This document shows positions 22,965 through 34,188 of a stretch of DNA of 64,000 bases, piece by piece. Made by a program: the position numbers and the translations under genes. This DNA comes from Simmondsia chinensis. Lineage: Eukaryota; Streptophyta; Magnoliopsida; Caryophyllales; Simmondsiaceae. A model generated the notes under the pieces. It was not told where the DNA came from. It did no database searches and saw nothing but the letters and a program-made list of their open reading frames with translations. Each line of letters opens with the position of its first letter. The first letter of the stretch is position 1. The stretch is from the NCBI GenBank assembly GCA_018398585.1, contig JAGTTD010000005.1:10591355-10655354 (forward strand), written 5' to 3'.

Positions 22965-22976
22965 CCACTTGAGGTA

Positions 22977-23567
22977 CTAATCTCCGAGTTCGGGGTGATT
23001 TAAAAATTATATCACATCGTTATAATGTTGAAATCTCATTTAAAAAAATAGTAAGCATGTCATGATCCTGGTTAGGCGATGTCTGTCTAGTACCGGTTGT
23101 GGGGGTGCAATGCGGGTTGAGGTGTGGATCGTAGACATGCTGTAAAGATTAACATGGATTATGAAAAAGTTGGTGGTGGGTTAGCTGTGGTGACCACAGA
23201 GGGCCGCAAAGAGGCAATTGGTGAATTGAAGAGAACTAAAGAACTCGACTTGTTTAGATGTTCTGGAAGTTTTGCTATATGTGCAGTGCAGTGTTTGATA
23301 AGGATTTCTTAAATTAGTGTGTTTACCCAAATGAGGGTAACATTGGAGTTGTCGCTAAGCAAGTCAAAAGAGGTGTTTTAAGATATTGATCTCCGATTGC
23401 TTGGAGATTGTGGCCACAATGAATTTCCACTATTTTTAATCCTATATTTTCTGCATTCTTTAAGTGTTCTAGACGTGCTAATATTATGTATACCTTCTTG
23501 ATCACACCGTGTGTTGATCATGAACATGAACTATTAAAAAGTAACTTATAAGTTGTGGAGGACAAGA
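22977..23567. other. No recognisable gene
   Basis: This stretch separates the LINE from copia B. A short plus-strand frame at 23124-23312 has no recognisable domain. Confidence 0.5.
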
Positions 23568-23572
23568 ACATC

Positions 23573-24167
23573 TGTTAGGTTATGCCTTAAATTTTATGTA
23601 ATTTAGTTATACGTCTTTCCATAAGTAAGCCGATTGATCGGGGGAATGTCCAATCGATCAGGGTGCAGCACTGGAGCAGGGAAGATGCAGTGACTCCGCC
23701 GATCGATCGGGGTGCCGATCAATCGGGAACCCAAAACACACTTACCCTAGTACACTTAGTATAAATAGATCTTGGGGCTTTCGGTTTTAAGAATCCAAGC
23801 AAAGAGAAAGCGTCATTCAGAGCAAAACAAAGAGAGAGAGGAAGTGTCCCTGTAATTATTCCATACATCTCCTTCAGAGGAAATGAATTGTAATTCTTCC
23901 ATTATTTGCATTCAATAAAGAATCTCCATCTCCGCCAGTGGTTTTTTCCTATCGATTGCAGAGGGGTTTTTCACGTAAATCACTGCGTTCTTCGTTTGTT
24001 CTCTTTTACCTTTTGTATACTTCTCTTGTGTGTTATAATATTTGAATCGGATCCAGTATTGAGTGTTACGTTCCACTTCTCAAATTGATATCGGAGTATA
24101 TCAGATTTGAGTCCAGTTCCTCACAAATTGATTCCTGAGTATATCAAATTTGTCAAGATTCCTAGCA
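23573..24167 (+). repeat. 5' LTR of copia B (595 bp)
   Basis: U3 carries several copies of GATCGATC/GATTGATC-like palindromic motifs (23631-23735). 'agtataaatagatc' near 23758 is the likely TATA box. It matches the 3' LTR at 26087 along its whole length. Confidence 0.9.
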
Positions 24168-24170
24168 AAT

Positions 24171-24182
24171 TGGTATTAGAGC
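24171..24182 (+). promoter_or_regulatory. Primer binding site of copia B
   Basis: TGGTATTAGAGC differs by one base from the TGGTATCAGAGC complement of the initiator methionine tRNA and lies three bases after the 5' LTR. Confidence 0.8.
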
Positions 24183-24204
24183 CCTGTTTTTTCAGTTTGG
24201 TACT

Positions 24205-25422
24205 ATGACGTCTGCAATTAAATATGAAGTTGAGAAGTTTGGTGGTCAAGGGAGTTTTAGTTTATGGCAGGTTCATGTTAAGGGCCTCTTGATACAGAGT
24301 GGCTCGAAGAAAGCCTTGAATGGAAAAGAGAAGAAACTAGAGAGGTTATCAGAAGGACAATGGAAGGAGTTAGATGAAAATGCTCTCACCGCTATTTAGA
24401 TGTGTCTTACCGATGATGTTTTGACAGAAGTTTTGGAAGTGAAGACCACTAAGGAGTTGTGGGAGAAATTGCATGATATGTTTTGTTTCAAGTCAGTCTC
24501 CAACAAACTTGCAGTTTAGCGTTGGCTGTTCATCTTTGGTATGTTAGAAGGTACGTCACTTAAGAATCATATTAATGAGTTTAATTCTATTATTCAAGAA
24601 TTAAAGAAGCTAGATGATGCTTCTAAGGATGAAGATCACGCTATGTTGTTGTTATGTTCACTCTCCACCACTTATAAAGGCTTCGCTGAAAGCATGATTT
24701 ATAGTGGTAGAAAAACCATTTATGTTGATAAGGTTAAGATAAACTTATTGAGTAACGAAAGAGTTGATAAGGAATTGTCAAATTTTGTAAATGACTCAGG
24801 AAATGGTTTGTTTGTGAGAGGAAGAACTGAGACTAGAGGATCTGATTTTGGTGCAAACTCATCTAGGTCAAAGTCTAGACATAAAGATTTATCCTGTAAT
24901 TACTTTCATAAGAAAGGACACATTAAGAGAGATTGTTTTAAGATTAAGAAGAAATTAGAAGCTAATAACATTGAGGACCAGAGAAGACCCACAGAAGCTA
25001 GTGTAGTTAAAGATGAGTTTGATGATGGTGTTCTGTTAGTGGCCAAATCTCAGTCCAGACGTAAAGATAATTGGATACTGAATTCGGGTTGTTCTTATCT
25101 TGTTTGTCTCAATAGAGGACGGTCCGCCACATATGAGTCAATTCAGGATGGAACCCTTCTTATGGGTAATGATGCAGTATGTAAAGTTTTGGATATAGGA
25201 ATAATCCAGGTTAAGATGTTTGATGGCACTGTTAAAACTTTGAGTGATGTTCGTCATGTTCCAGATTTGAAAAAGAATCTCATCTCTTTAGGTATCCTTG
25301 ATTCTCATGGGTACAAATACACAGCTCAAGGTGGACTTTTGAAGGTCAGTGAGGGTGCTCTGATTGTTATGAAAGGCAGAAGGGTAGGAACTCTGTATAA
25401 ACTTATTGGCTCCACAGTGACA
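24205..25422 (+). pseudogene. Copia B gag and protease
   Basis: Gag and the aspartic protease that would mature it. The ATG at 24205 opens MTSAIKYEVEKFGGQGSFSL; the UBN2 core continues with TKELWEKLHDMF and LLLCSLSTTYKGFAESM. TAG stops interrupt it at about 24398 and 24518. The zinc knuckle at 24895 reads CNYFHKKGHIKRDC, with the second Cys replaced by Phe. The protease begins WILNSGCS near 25073, where the catalytic Asp of the DSGAS-type motif is replaced by Asn. The pre-integrase region (VRHVPDLKKNLISLG) is intact in frame to a stop at 25423. Confidence 0.9.
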
Positions 25423-26012
25423 TGATCAGTGGCTGTTTCTACATCATCTATGTCAGAGTCAGATGAACATTGCTCTTATGGGAAGCAGAAAAGAGTTAGC
25501 TTCAATTAGGCAGTGCATAAGACAAAAGGATTTTGTTTATGGGATTCAATTTCTCACAAACTCCTGACGAGTAGAGATGTCATGTTTGATGAATCTTCGT
25601 TATTGCATCCACAGAAGACGTCATCAGTTAGTTGTGGCTCAGGTCAGGTACAGAGGGCAAAGGTAGTTCAGCTACAGTTAAGTAACACAGTTCAACATCG
25701 GATAGCTCCCAGAGATAGCATTCAACCACCTCCATTATAGATTTCTGAAAGAAATGAAGAGGGTTAAACCGTTCAACAAGTGGGGCAGTATTCAGTTGCT
25801 AGTGGAAGACAGAAGAGAGAAGCTAAACCGCCACAGAGGTATTTTTATGAAGAAATAACAGCTTGTGCTTTTACAGCTATGTCTAGAGCTAATTCAGAAA
25901 AGAAGAAGATTGGCTTTGCTGATAACCTCACTGATATGTTCACTAAAGTGCTACCTAGGAGAAAGTCCCAGCATCGCTCGGACTCGTTTAGGTTTTCTGT
26001 GTTATTAAGATA
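25423..26012 (+). pseudogene. Copia B pol remnants
   Basis: Three small pieces remain in order: an integrase C-terminal segment (KGFCLWDSISHKLLTSRDVM at 25528), a linker with basic residues, and the final pol tail (ADNLTDMFTKVLPRRKSQH near 25920). RT and RNase H cores are absent. Stops lie at 25509 and 25738. Confidence 0.8.
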
Positions 26013-26086
26013 ACCCTGTGTGGGGTGTTTTGTGGAGAAGGTGGAGAAAATTCTTTTATGTGAAGATTTGAGTCAAGGTGGAGATT

Positions 26087-26680
26087 TGTTAGGTTATGTC
26101 TCAAATTTAATGTAATTTAGTTATAAGTCTCGCCATGAGTAAACCAATCAATCAGGGGACTGTTTGATCGATCGAGGTGCAGCGCCTCGATTGATCGGGA
26201 TCTGGGAGCCAATCAATCGGGAGGTGGCGATCGATCAGGAACCCAAAATGAGCGTACCCTAGTACGCTCAGTATAAATAGACCTTAAGGGTTTTGGTTTT
26301 AAGAATCCAAGTAAAGAGAGAGCATTGTTCAGAGCAAAACAAAGAGAGAAAGGAAGTGTTCCTGTAATTCTTCCATATATCTCGTTCAAGGGACGTGAAT
26401 TATAATACTTACAATATTTATATTCAATAAAGAATCTCCATCTTTGCCCATAGTTTTTTCCTTCTCGATTGAAGAGGGGTTTTCCACGTAAATCACTCTA
26501 TTCTTCATTTGTTCTCTTTTACCTTTTGTTTACTTCTTTTGTGTGTTAAAGTATTTGAATCAGATCCAGTATTGGGTGTTAAGTTCTGCTTCTAAAATTG
26601 ATATTAGAGTATATCATATTTGAGTCCACTTACTCATAAATTGATATCAGAGCAGATCAAATTTGTCAAGATTCCTAACA
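26087..26680 (+). repeat. 3' LTR of copia B (594 bp)
   Basis: It aligns end to end with 23573-24167 but with many substitutions by eye, so the insertion is old. The palindromic gatcgatc motifs in U3 are kept, at 26165-26240, in a partly different arrangement. Confidence 0.9.
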
Positions 26681-27195
26681 ACATGATTTCTTGTACTTAA
26701 CCAAAAGATTAGGTCAAAAGGTATTCGTTCCCATGTGACTCAACTCTGGTTCCATGCATAACTGTTAAGAAATTACCAACTATATACTTGATGTAAATAC
26801 TTATTGGATTTAAAATAAGGATAGTGCATAATGTTGTCTTAGAGTTTCTACGTATATTATACTAATATCAATAGTGAGGGTATTAGGATTCGTATTTGCA
26901 ATCTGTCGATCAACAAAGGCTCTAATATTATCGCCAAAAATCCAATTTTACCAAAAGCTAGATCTTTTAAGAGAAAACCGAAAATGAATTCATACATAAA
27001 TTGGAAAAAAATATATTCTACACATATCACAATCAATAAAATTTGGAAATGAAAGTCTATTATAGCATTAGAGTGGTCTGGAAACATGGAACATGTCTAT
27101 TATTGCATTTGGGGGTGGAAATAATAGCATATTAATCATATCAATGGCTATTAAAGCCAATTGCATATTTTCCTAAGATATTGTTAGGGTAATAC
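26681..27195. other. No recognisable gene
   Basis: AT-rich spacer between copia B and the split SINE. Short frames only. Confidence 0.5.
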
Positions 27196-27229
27196 TTTAT
27201 AGGGGTAAGGCTGCTTACGTCTTCCAACC
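27196..27229 (+). mobile_element. TTG-tailed SINE, left piece split by gypsy B
   Basis: 'aggggtaaggctgcttacgt' is the middle of the same SINE body seen at 12.1 and 36.8 kb. It stops at the target duplication caacc (27225-27229) of gypsy B and resumes 8.8 kb later at 35996. The 5' part of the SINE is missing or too decayed to see. Confidence 0.75.
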
Positions 27230-27641
27230 TGATGTAGCGCGCAAAGTGGAAAATTTAGGAACGGAAAGGTTCAACGGCCTTTCCTTTAATTTTATTAGAA
27301 ATTAATAAAACAAGAGGAAAAAAATTCGCTCAATTTCTCACAACCCGAGAAATACAGAAAACTCTAGAAACTCTTTGGAAATTAATCAATGAAAAAATGC
27401 TAAAACCCTAGCTCAACTCTTCCTTGTATAGGGGAAGATATATCTAGAAAAAGAAACACTTTCCTAATCTAAATAATCTAAATAAAATCAAGATAAAACA
27501 AAATAAATTCCTTTCTAATGTAAAACACTTTCCTAATCTAAATGTAACTCAAACTCCTCCTTTTGCCGCATCCAAACTAAGCAGCCAACCAGGGTACCTG
27601 CCCACTCCTACTCGCCAAGGACGATAATGCGGACTGCATCA
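27230..27641 (-). repeat. 3' LTR of gypsy B (412 bp)
   Basis: It matches 35586-35995 throughout, including 'aaaggttcaacggcctttcc' near 27267. Its outer end tgatgtag follows caacc. The final pol codons (to 27608) run into its inner end. Confidence 0.9.
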
Positions 27642-28877
27642 TCCTCCCCAGGCCGGAAAGAATTTGCCCTCGAATTTACCATGTCAGCCACAAGGTAAGA
27701 GTCACCAAAGTATGGAGTTAAGTGCTTGACGTTGAAGATGTCAGAAGTTCTCATACCGGATGACAACTGAACACAGTAGGCGTTGTCGCTGATCTTGTCG
27801 ATGATCTTCAAAGGTTCGATCTTTCATGCCGTCAACTTGTTGTATTCCCAAGCCTGAGACCGCTCTCTGGTGAGGGTGGCCCAAACTTGGTCGCCTACTT
27901 GGTATTGGACCTAGCGCTGATGCTTATCACTTGCCTATTTATACCTGGTGCTAGCCTCCAAGAGATGTGCGAGTGTTTGCTCATGTATATCTCGTAGGTT
28001 GGAGATGAAGTCTTTAGCCTCACCATAAGGCGAGTAAGATCCGGGACTGGTACCAAACCAATTGGAGCCCTTGGCACAAAACCGTAGACAATCTTGAAGG
28101 GCGGAAACCCCATACTCCTGTTAACCAAGCTGTTGTAGGCGAACTCAGCTTGGTCAAGCTTTTTCTCCAAGCCATTGACGTTATCCGCAACAAGACAACG
28201 AAGCAAGTTCCCCAACGAGCGGTGTGTGACCTCGGTTTAGCCAACCATCTAAGGATTGTGAACCACGCTGAAGGTGTGGGAGGTGTGCGCCATCTTCCAT
28301 AATGCCTTCCAGAAGTAGTTCACGAATCGTACATCCCTGTTGGAGACAATGCTTGTCGGCAAATTGTGAAGCTTGCAGACTTTCCGGAAATACAATTCTG
28401 CAACGTGCACGGCATCAGCGGCTTTCTTACACCCAATGAAGTGGGCCATCTTAAAGAAGTGATCCACAACAACGAAGATCGAATCAACTCCGCCTGTAGT
28501 TCTCGATAATCCTAGCACGAAGTCCATGCTCGCATTCGTCCAAGGTTGACTTGGAACTGGAAGAGGTATGCAAAAGACTGCGTTAGTCACCCCACCCTTC
28601 GATACTTGACATATATGACAATGCTTCACAAACCTTTCAACTTCCTTGCGCAAAGTCGGTCATAAATAGTTATCTCGTCCCAAATGCCCTGCATTATGCC
28701 TCTTCTCAACTATCTTAAGCTGTAGACTCGAATCTGAAACCCAAAGTTGATTCCCCTTGAAAAAGAACCTGTCATGAATGGAGTAATACGGAGTCAAACC
28801 GGATTCTGCTTCTCCCCAAATCTCACCAAATTTGGGATCGTCCTGGTACTAAACCGCCAATTGTTCAAACCTGGTTA
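27608..28877 (-). pseudogene. Gypsy B integrase and pol C-terminus
   Basis: Integrase, reading down from 28877: a segment with QYQDDPKFGEIWGEAESG, the zinc-binding region ending HCHICQVSKG (28653-28600), the core with NASMDFVLGLSRTTGGVDSI (first catalytic Asp), and PTSIVSNRDVRFVNYFWKAL, where SDRD is changed to SNRD. Further frames give WATLTRERSQAWEYN-like sequence and, at 27608-27811, MKIIDKISDNAYCVQL with DIFNVKHLTPYF, the SH3-like end. Several frameshifts separate these pieces. There is no chromodomain. Confidence 0.85.
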
Positions 28878-28879
28878 AC

Positions 28880-30095
28880 ATCTAATGTGATTTTAAAGTG
28901 TGTTTTAAAACCGTCTACTCGCAAACGTACGAGATCATTGTAGCTTTGTCGGGTATACGAGTCGTATCCACAGGGAATCGTGTTAAGTTAGACTTAGTGA
29001 TTAACAAGCGGTTTGAATTTTTGGATTTTTTTTGTTGTTTGAATAAATTGTTGACTAAATTAATAAAACTGAATATAAAGTAAATGTGTCAATTTAATTG
29101 AGGTTAGTTTAGGGAGTGAATTTAGGGCAGCTTAACACGTATCCCGTCATTATATTTTACTTAGGACATTGATTTGAAGGACTTAGGCTACAAGCTCTAA
29201 GCCTGGGTTAATATATAAATTAGGGCTTAGAGTAATGAACTAGTCCAAAGGCATAACCTATCTTAGCACCCTAAGTGTATCATAGGTTATCTCATTAACA
29301 CTACTTAATCCCTTTGTTACTCCTAATTCAATATTAATTTATATAAAAGATTGGGTTCAAGGTTGGGTACAACCTCAACCCTGACCACGCGTGAAATCCT
29401 GTTATGTTATGATCTAGGCTACAAGCACAAGACTAATCGCTGCAAAGTTGGAGATCTAGTCATCGCTAAAAGCACACATACAAAAATATCCAACAATCAT
29501 GAAGAACTCAAAAGGCCAAAGCAACATGCTATCGGCTAACAGTTTTTCCATACGATACACATTCAATATTTACCTAGAGAATTGGAACATATTACTAATC
29601 TAAAACGATAATATTCAAAGAACTCTCTGACCAAAAAAAAAAAAAAAAAAGACAGATATATGAAATTTGTGGAGCAAAATTGCGAATTCTTTTTCATTTT
29701 CCCATGGAAATAGAAACTCTTCCGAGAACTAGTAACACGTAAACCATGTCAAGTCAAGACTGATTTTTCCAATTTTCGTATTCTATTAGAAAAGTTGAGA
29801 AACCTTTTTAGCTTGTTCTTCAAACTTTTTACACCTATGTTTTCCACAAGGGATCAATCCACGTGCCCAAAGAAAGACTCTTTTTGACCGAATCTTAACC
29901 CGATGAATACTTATTTTGCACACGTGGTCAGGTTTCTCAAAGTAGTCTTCAATTATGCCTTGATTACGCTTGAATCTTCCACTTTTTAGCCTTTGTTTGC
30001 TCCTTTGCGCTTTAAACCAAAATGTATCTAGATTACAAGAAAAACACACATGGAGAGGCTGAATATATGGCAGGAATGGGAAATAAAATATGTAA
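28880..30095. mobile_element. Dispersed repeat R1, copy 2, inside gypsy B
   Basis: It shares 28895-29515 with 17450-18066 and 29815-30060 with 18650-18910. The centre differs: about 580 bp in copy 1 correspond to about 300 unrelated bp here, which include an A run at 29633-29650. It interrupts gypsy B between RNase H (ends near 30130) and integrase (begins near 28877), so it arrived after gypsy B. Confidence 0.7.
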
Positions 30096-30109
30096 AAATC
30101 AAGTGCATC

Positions 30110-31253
30110 ACCGTCACTCTACTCTGCGACAAGATAAGGTTCCGCCTACTCAAAGCATCCGCCACTTTATTCAACAAGCCTGAGTTGTGCTTAATGACAA
30201 AGTGGAAGAGCTGTATGTAGCTTGCCCACTTGGCTTGTGAGTCCAAGAGTTTATCTTGACTTTTGATGTACTAGAGGCCCACATTATCAGAGTACAAGAT
30301 GAACTCTCGATTAGCTAAGTATGGCTTCTAGTGCCTCAGTGCTCGTACTAACTCATAGAACTCTAAGGTCGTAAGTTGAGTAGTTCAACCTACTCCCATT
30401 GAGTTTCTCACTAAAAATATGCTATAGGCCTCCTTCTTGGCTAAGCACAGTGCCAACGCTAATCATGGAAGCATCCGTGTGTAGCTCAAACGTCTTCTTG
30501 AAATCCGGTAAGGCTAACACCAGCATTTTTGTCAACCTCTTCTTTACATCTTCGAAGCCAGCAACTGCTAGAGGAGTCTAGGCAAAGGAACACTTCTTCA
30601 TGCAATAAGTAATGGGCACCATGGTGGAGCTAAAGTTCAGAACAAAGCGTCTATAGAATGACGCCAAGCCATGAAAGCTTCTGACTTCGCCAACGGTCCT
30701 TAGGTGGGCCAATTTAGAATGGCAGCAATCTTTCCTTCATCAGCGGCTATACCATCCTTGGATATAATGAAGCCAAGGAAGGTTGCTCGGTCTTTCATGA
30801 ACTCACACTTCTTAAATGTGGCAAACAAGTGTTGTTCCTGCGAGGTACTCAACATTTCCTTGAGATGCTTCATGTGCTAAGTTCGATCTTAGCTATGAAT
30901 CAAAACATTGTTGAAGTGGACAAGAACAAATTTCCAAATGAAAGGGCGCAGAACTTGATTCATAAACCTCATTAAGGTACTTGGCGTATTGGACAATCCG
31001 AATGGCATGACCAGCCACTCGTAAAGCCACTCGCATGCCTTAAAAGCAATTTTCTAGTTGCCTCAAGGCGAGATGTGAATCGGATGGTACCTGCTCTTCA
31101 AGTCTAACTTCATGATTACCGTCGAATTCTGTAATTAATCAAGCAAGTCATCCAATCTCGGAATAGGGAAACAATAGCGCAACATGATCTTGTTGATGGC
31201 TGTACTGTCCATACACATCAGCCAACTACCGTCCTTCTTTGGTGTCAACAAAA
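30110..31253 (-). pseudogene. Gypsy B reverse transcriptase (main part) and RNase H
   Basis: On the minus strand from 31250: LLTPKKDGSW, then a 'CMDSTAINKI' segment, the motif with MKLDLKSRYH (first catalytic Asp of RT), [20 protein letters not shown], and a YVDD-type box decayed to VHFNNVL. RNase H follows, with the end clear at 30246-30120: WASYIQLFHFVIKHNSGLLN and KVADALSRR. Stops are frequent. The RT was split from its N-terminal part by the insertion at 31257. Confidence 0.85.
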
Positions 31254-31327
31254 CCAATGTAATACCCTTTCCAATTGAATTGAGGATGTAAGTTTCGAGA
31301 ATGAAACATTTATTTAAGGGGTGAGGA

Positions 31328-31610
31328 TGTAATACCCCGTCTAGTTAAATTAGACTAGGTATTATAATATATGAAATCGGGTTTAAATGAATTAAACTAT
31401 GTATTATAATACAATTAGAATTCACTAATATTCTGATTGAGTTATAAATAAATTAATGAATTAATTATCAAAAAAGGGTCTATTAATAATACTAGAATAA
31501 TTATATATATATATATATATATATATACCCAAAACCCTGGTAAACTCCCAAAAGTCACAAAACCCTCTTAGTCGCTCCCTCATTTCTCTCGTTCACAAAA
31601 CCCTCCATTG
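31328..31610 (+). repeat. LTR fragment, plus orientation, left arm of the composite
   Basis: Begins TGTAATACCCCGTC after a purine tract and matches the first ~280 bases of the LTRs at 33533 (inverted) and 57114, including a (TA) run at about 31503-31528. It ends abruptly against the gag fragment on the other strand. Confidence 0.8.
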
Positions 31611-31618
31611 CGTCTATT

Positions 31619-31771
31619 CTATAGTTGCACATGTTCCTCACTAGGGTGCTCCTCTTCCATATCATCCTCTGATTCACTAGGGCATCCTTCAATCGAAGGC
31701 GGAACCCTGCTTTTTCCCTTGAAAGTTCTCTTTCTCTTCAAGGATGCTAGTGTTTCACTTTTGTCACTCAT
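31619..31771 (-). pseudogene. Gag N-terminal fragment of the composite
   Basis: A 50-codon frame opens at an ATG (31771-31769) with MSDKSETLASLKRKRTFKGK and continues with an acidic stretch. Its place, about 265 bases downstream of a primer site and LTR, marks it as the first codons of gag. It runs into the inverted LTR fragment and stops there. No further gag or pol is present. Confidence 0.6.
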
Positions 31772-32035
31772 CGTAACCTAAACCCACATCACACAAGAAA
31801 CCACATTGTCAAACGACGTTTACACTTCCATATAATCAAGATACTAATTCAAATACTCAACTAAATCCTTTAACACCAAATTTTCTTAATAAATAATAAC
31901 CTGGACTCTCATCTTAACCCTTAAATTTCTCAAAAGTTAAAAACCCAGGCTCTCATTTTAAGACACAAATTTCTCAATAATTAATAACCTAGGCTTATCA
32001 TAACACCTGAATTTCTTAATAATTCATAACCTAGT

Positions 32036-32047
32036 GCTCTGATACCA
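32036..32047 (-). promoter_or_regulatory. Primer binding site of the composite's LTR
   Basis: On the minus strand TGGTATCAGAGC lies five bases after the LTR end (…GGCGTTACA). This is the exact complement of the initiator methionine tRNA 3' end commonly used by plant LTR elements, and it sets the LTR's direction. Confidence 0.9.
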
Positions 32048-32052
32048 CTAAA

Positions 32053-33533
32053 TGTAACGCCCCAGGCTTAAGTCAAAAGGGCACTACACGGCCGTACTAT
32101 AATAAATTCCATCATTATAGTATGAAAGCCCGAAAACTTTCATTCATAATTCCTCAAATTTCCATAAAGGTTCCCATACATATATAAAATCGAATCCAAA
32201 TACATAATCACCAACGATTTAAACTAACAGTACAAAAGGTCAAAATTACAAAATCCCAACTAGGCCATAACATCCTACTACAAAATTTATTTAAAACTTA
32301 AACTACGAAAATTAAACTAATTTTCGGAATAGGAAGCCGCTCTATCTTTCTCGTCTTTTAGGAATTTTCCATGAGCTATTAAAATTGAAAGTAAAGGAAT
32401 TGGGTGAGTCAACAACATGGTCAGTAAGTGCACCACACACCCTACTCGGATCAGGCAAATTATTTAAAACGGATAAAGGTCCAATGAAAACAAGTAAAAC
32501 CAATTTATCTTCAATAATCACGTTAAAGAAGCACAAATCATGTCTTTATACTTTAATTTATTTCATAAGAGCTCTTGGTAAAACTCATATATCAATCAAA
32601 GACTACAGCTAGTATTATTCCCACGACAAGGTCAAAGATCGATATTTACGTTTCACACTTGAATCGATTCTAAGTCGATTGACCCATCAAGGTTAATGTA
32701 GTATCTATCAGCACAGAAGAACTGACAGACAAATCAGAGACTACGTGTTGGTATTATTCCTGCGCCAGGGTCACATATCGACTTTCACATTTTTCACATT
32801 CTTTCATCGATAGACCCCTAAGGTCACGTAGTTATCTGTGAGCTTTTCCCATAAAAACCTTTTAATTCAAATCATGAGTTTACAATAATTTCTTTCATAT
32901 TATCACAAGTACAAATTCCTTCGAAAATTTACATATTTCCACATCAAATCATTATACAAACTAATATAATTTAAATCACAATAGTAAAAATCACACAATC
33001 AATCAAACATATATCCAAATGTACTTTAACAGAGTAATAAAACATTCAAATATAAGTCTCACAAATCAAATCATATAATGCAATTTTTCATATTTCATAA
33101 ACAAGTGGGGGAAGTGGTAAACTTACATTCACTATCTTCTAAACCAAAAATCGGACTCTAATTGCAAATTAGCTTCGAAACCTATCAATAGCGGAATCAA
33201 AAATTGACGATTGACGACAGAAGAGAGAGAGAAAGGTGAGAGAGGGATGAGAGAGAGAGACGTGAACGAGAGAAAGAGGGGAGCGGCTGAGAGGTTTCGG
33301 GGCTCTATATGTGTGTGTATATATATATATATATATATACATATAGTTATATATATATAATTATTCTAGTATTATTAAAAAGCCCTTTTCTGATAATTAA
33401 TTTATTAATTCATTTATAACTCAATCGGAATAATAGTGAATTTAAATCGCATTGTAATCCCTAGTCAAATTCAATTAAACCCGATTTCATATATTATAAT
33501 ACATAGTCCAATTTAACCAGACCGAGTATTACA
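32053..33533 (-). repeat. Complete LTR (1481 bp) of the composite
   Basis: It begins TGTAATACTCGG and ends GGCGTTACA on the minus strand. It aligns along its length with the solo LTR at 57114-58667, including 'gtacggccgtgta' and two copies of a 'gaccctgtcg.gggaataat' motif. A purine tract plus internal-region tail precedes it and a primer site follows it, so this single LTR has an internal region on both sides. Confidence 0.9.
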
Positions 33534-33608
33534 TCCTCATCTCTTTAAATAAAAGTTTTGTCCTCGAAACTTACATCCTCAATTCAATTAGACAGGGTAT
33601 TATAGCCA

Positions 33609-34188
33609 GCACTACGCAAGGTCTCAAACTATCCTTGATAAACCCCTTGGAGAGCATTTCCTCCGCTTGGCACCTCAACTCCTCATTCCCAGAAGGACTC
33701 ATATGGTAGTGAGGCCTATTTGGCAAAGTAGTCCCCGTCATTAGGTCAATGCTGTGTTTTTTGTCTCTCACTGGCGGTAGCGTATCCGGTAACTCTTACG
33801 GAAAGACATCAGCAAACTCCCTCGACAAGGCTGTAACCTTACTCGATAACTTCCCCAGACTCAACTTACTCTCCTTCCTAATCAACAAAAAGATGATCTA
33901 GGTGTTGCCAACCTCCTTGGCGAACATAGCTCCACCCTTGACACTTAGATGTTGAGCCGTTAACGCTCGCGGCACCACTTCCTTTTCGAGTAACAAGATA
34001 ATCTATGTTCCCTCGAAGACAAAGCTATAAATGTTCTTCCTTCCATCATGTATTGTGCTCCTATCGTATTGCCACGGGCTCCCCAACAAATAGATGGCAT
34101 GCCTCCATAGTGACCACATCACACCAAACTCCGTCCTTGTAATTGACCCAATCGAAAAATTGACCAAGCATCGTTTAGATACAGCTAC
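33609..34188 (-). pseudogene. Gypsy B RT N-terminal part and linker
   Basis: The frame at 33571-33771 reads KKHSIDLMTGTTLPNRPHYH and then EEMLSKGFIKDSLRPCVVL, the entry segment of gypsy RT, before it meets the foldback insertion at 33608. Its partner segment LLTPKKDGSW continues at 31253. The linker upstream to the protease is broken by stops. Confidence 0.85.

Larger units (their letters stand above)
23573..26680 (+). mobile_element. Internally deleted Ty1/copia retrotransposon, copia B
   Basis: LTRs at 23573-24167 and 26087-26680 both begin TGTTAGGTTATG; they end CCTAGCA and CCTAACA. The flanks acatc (23568-23572) and acatg (26681-26685) are a 4-of-5 target duplication. Gag and protease are mostly present, but integrase, RT and RNase H are reduced to short remnants between 25430 and 26012, so about 3 kb is missing. 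A purine-rich tract 'aaggtggagatt' precedes the 3' LTR. It cannot encode its own movement. Confidence 0.9.
31257..33605. mobile_element. Foldback-shaped LTR composite inserted in gypsy B RT
   Basis: The two ends are inverted copies of about 270 bp: the left begins atgtaataccctttccaatt, and the right, read inverted, ctataataccctgtctaatt. Both sides carry the tail of a gypsy internal region (gaggatgtaagtttcgag, then a purine tract) followed by the start of the same LTR. Between the arms are a gag start, a primer site and one complete LTR, all on the minus strand. The host RT codons are flanked by a 3-bp duplication, cca (31254-31256 and 33606-33608); removing the block and one cca restores the frame. 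This is not a normal LTR-gene-LTR order. Confidence 0.75.
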
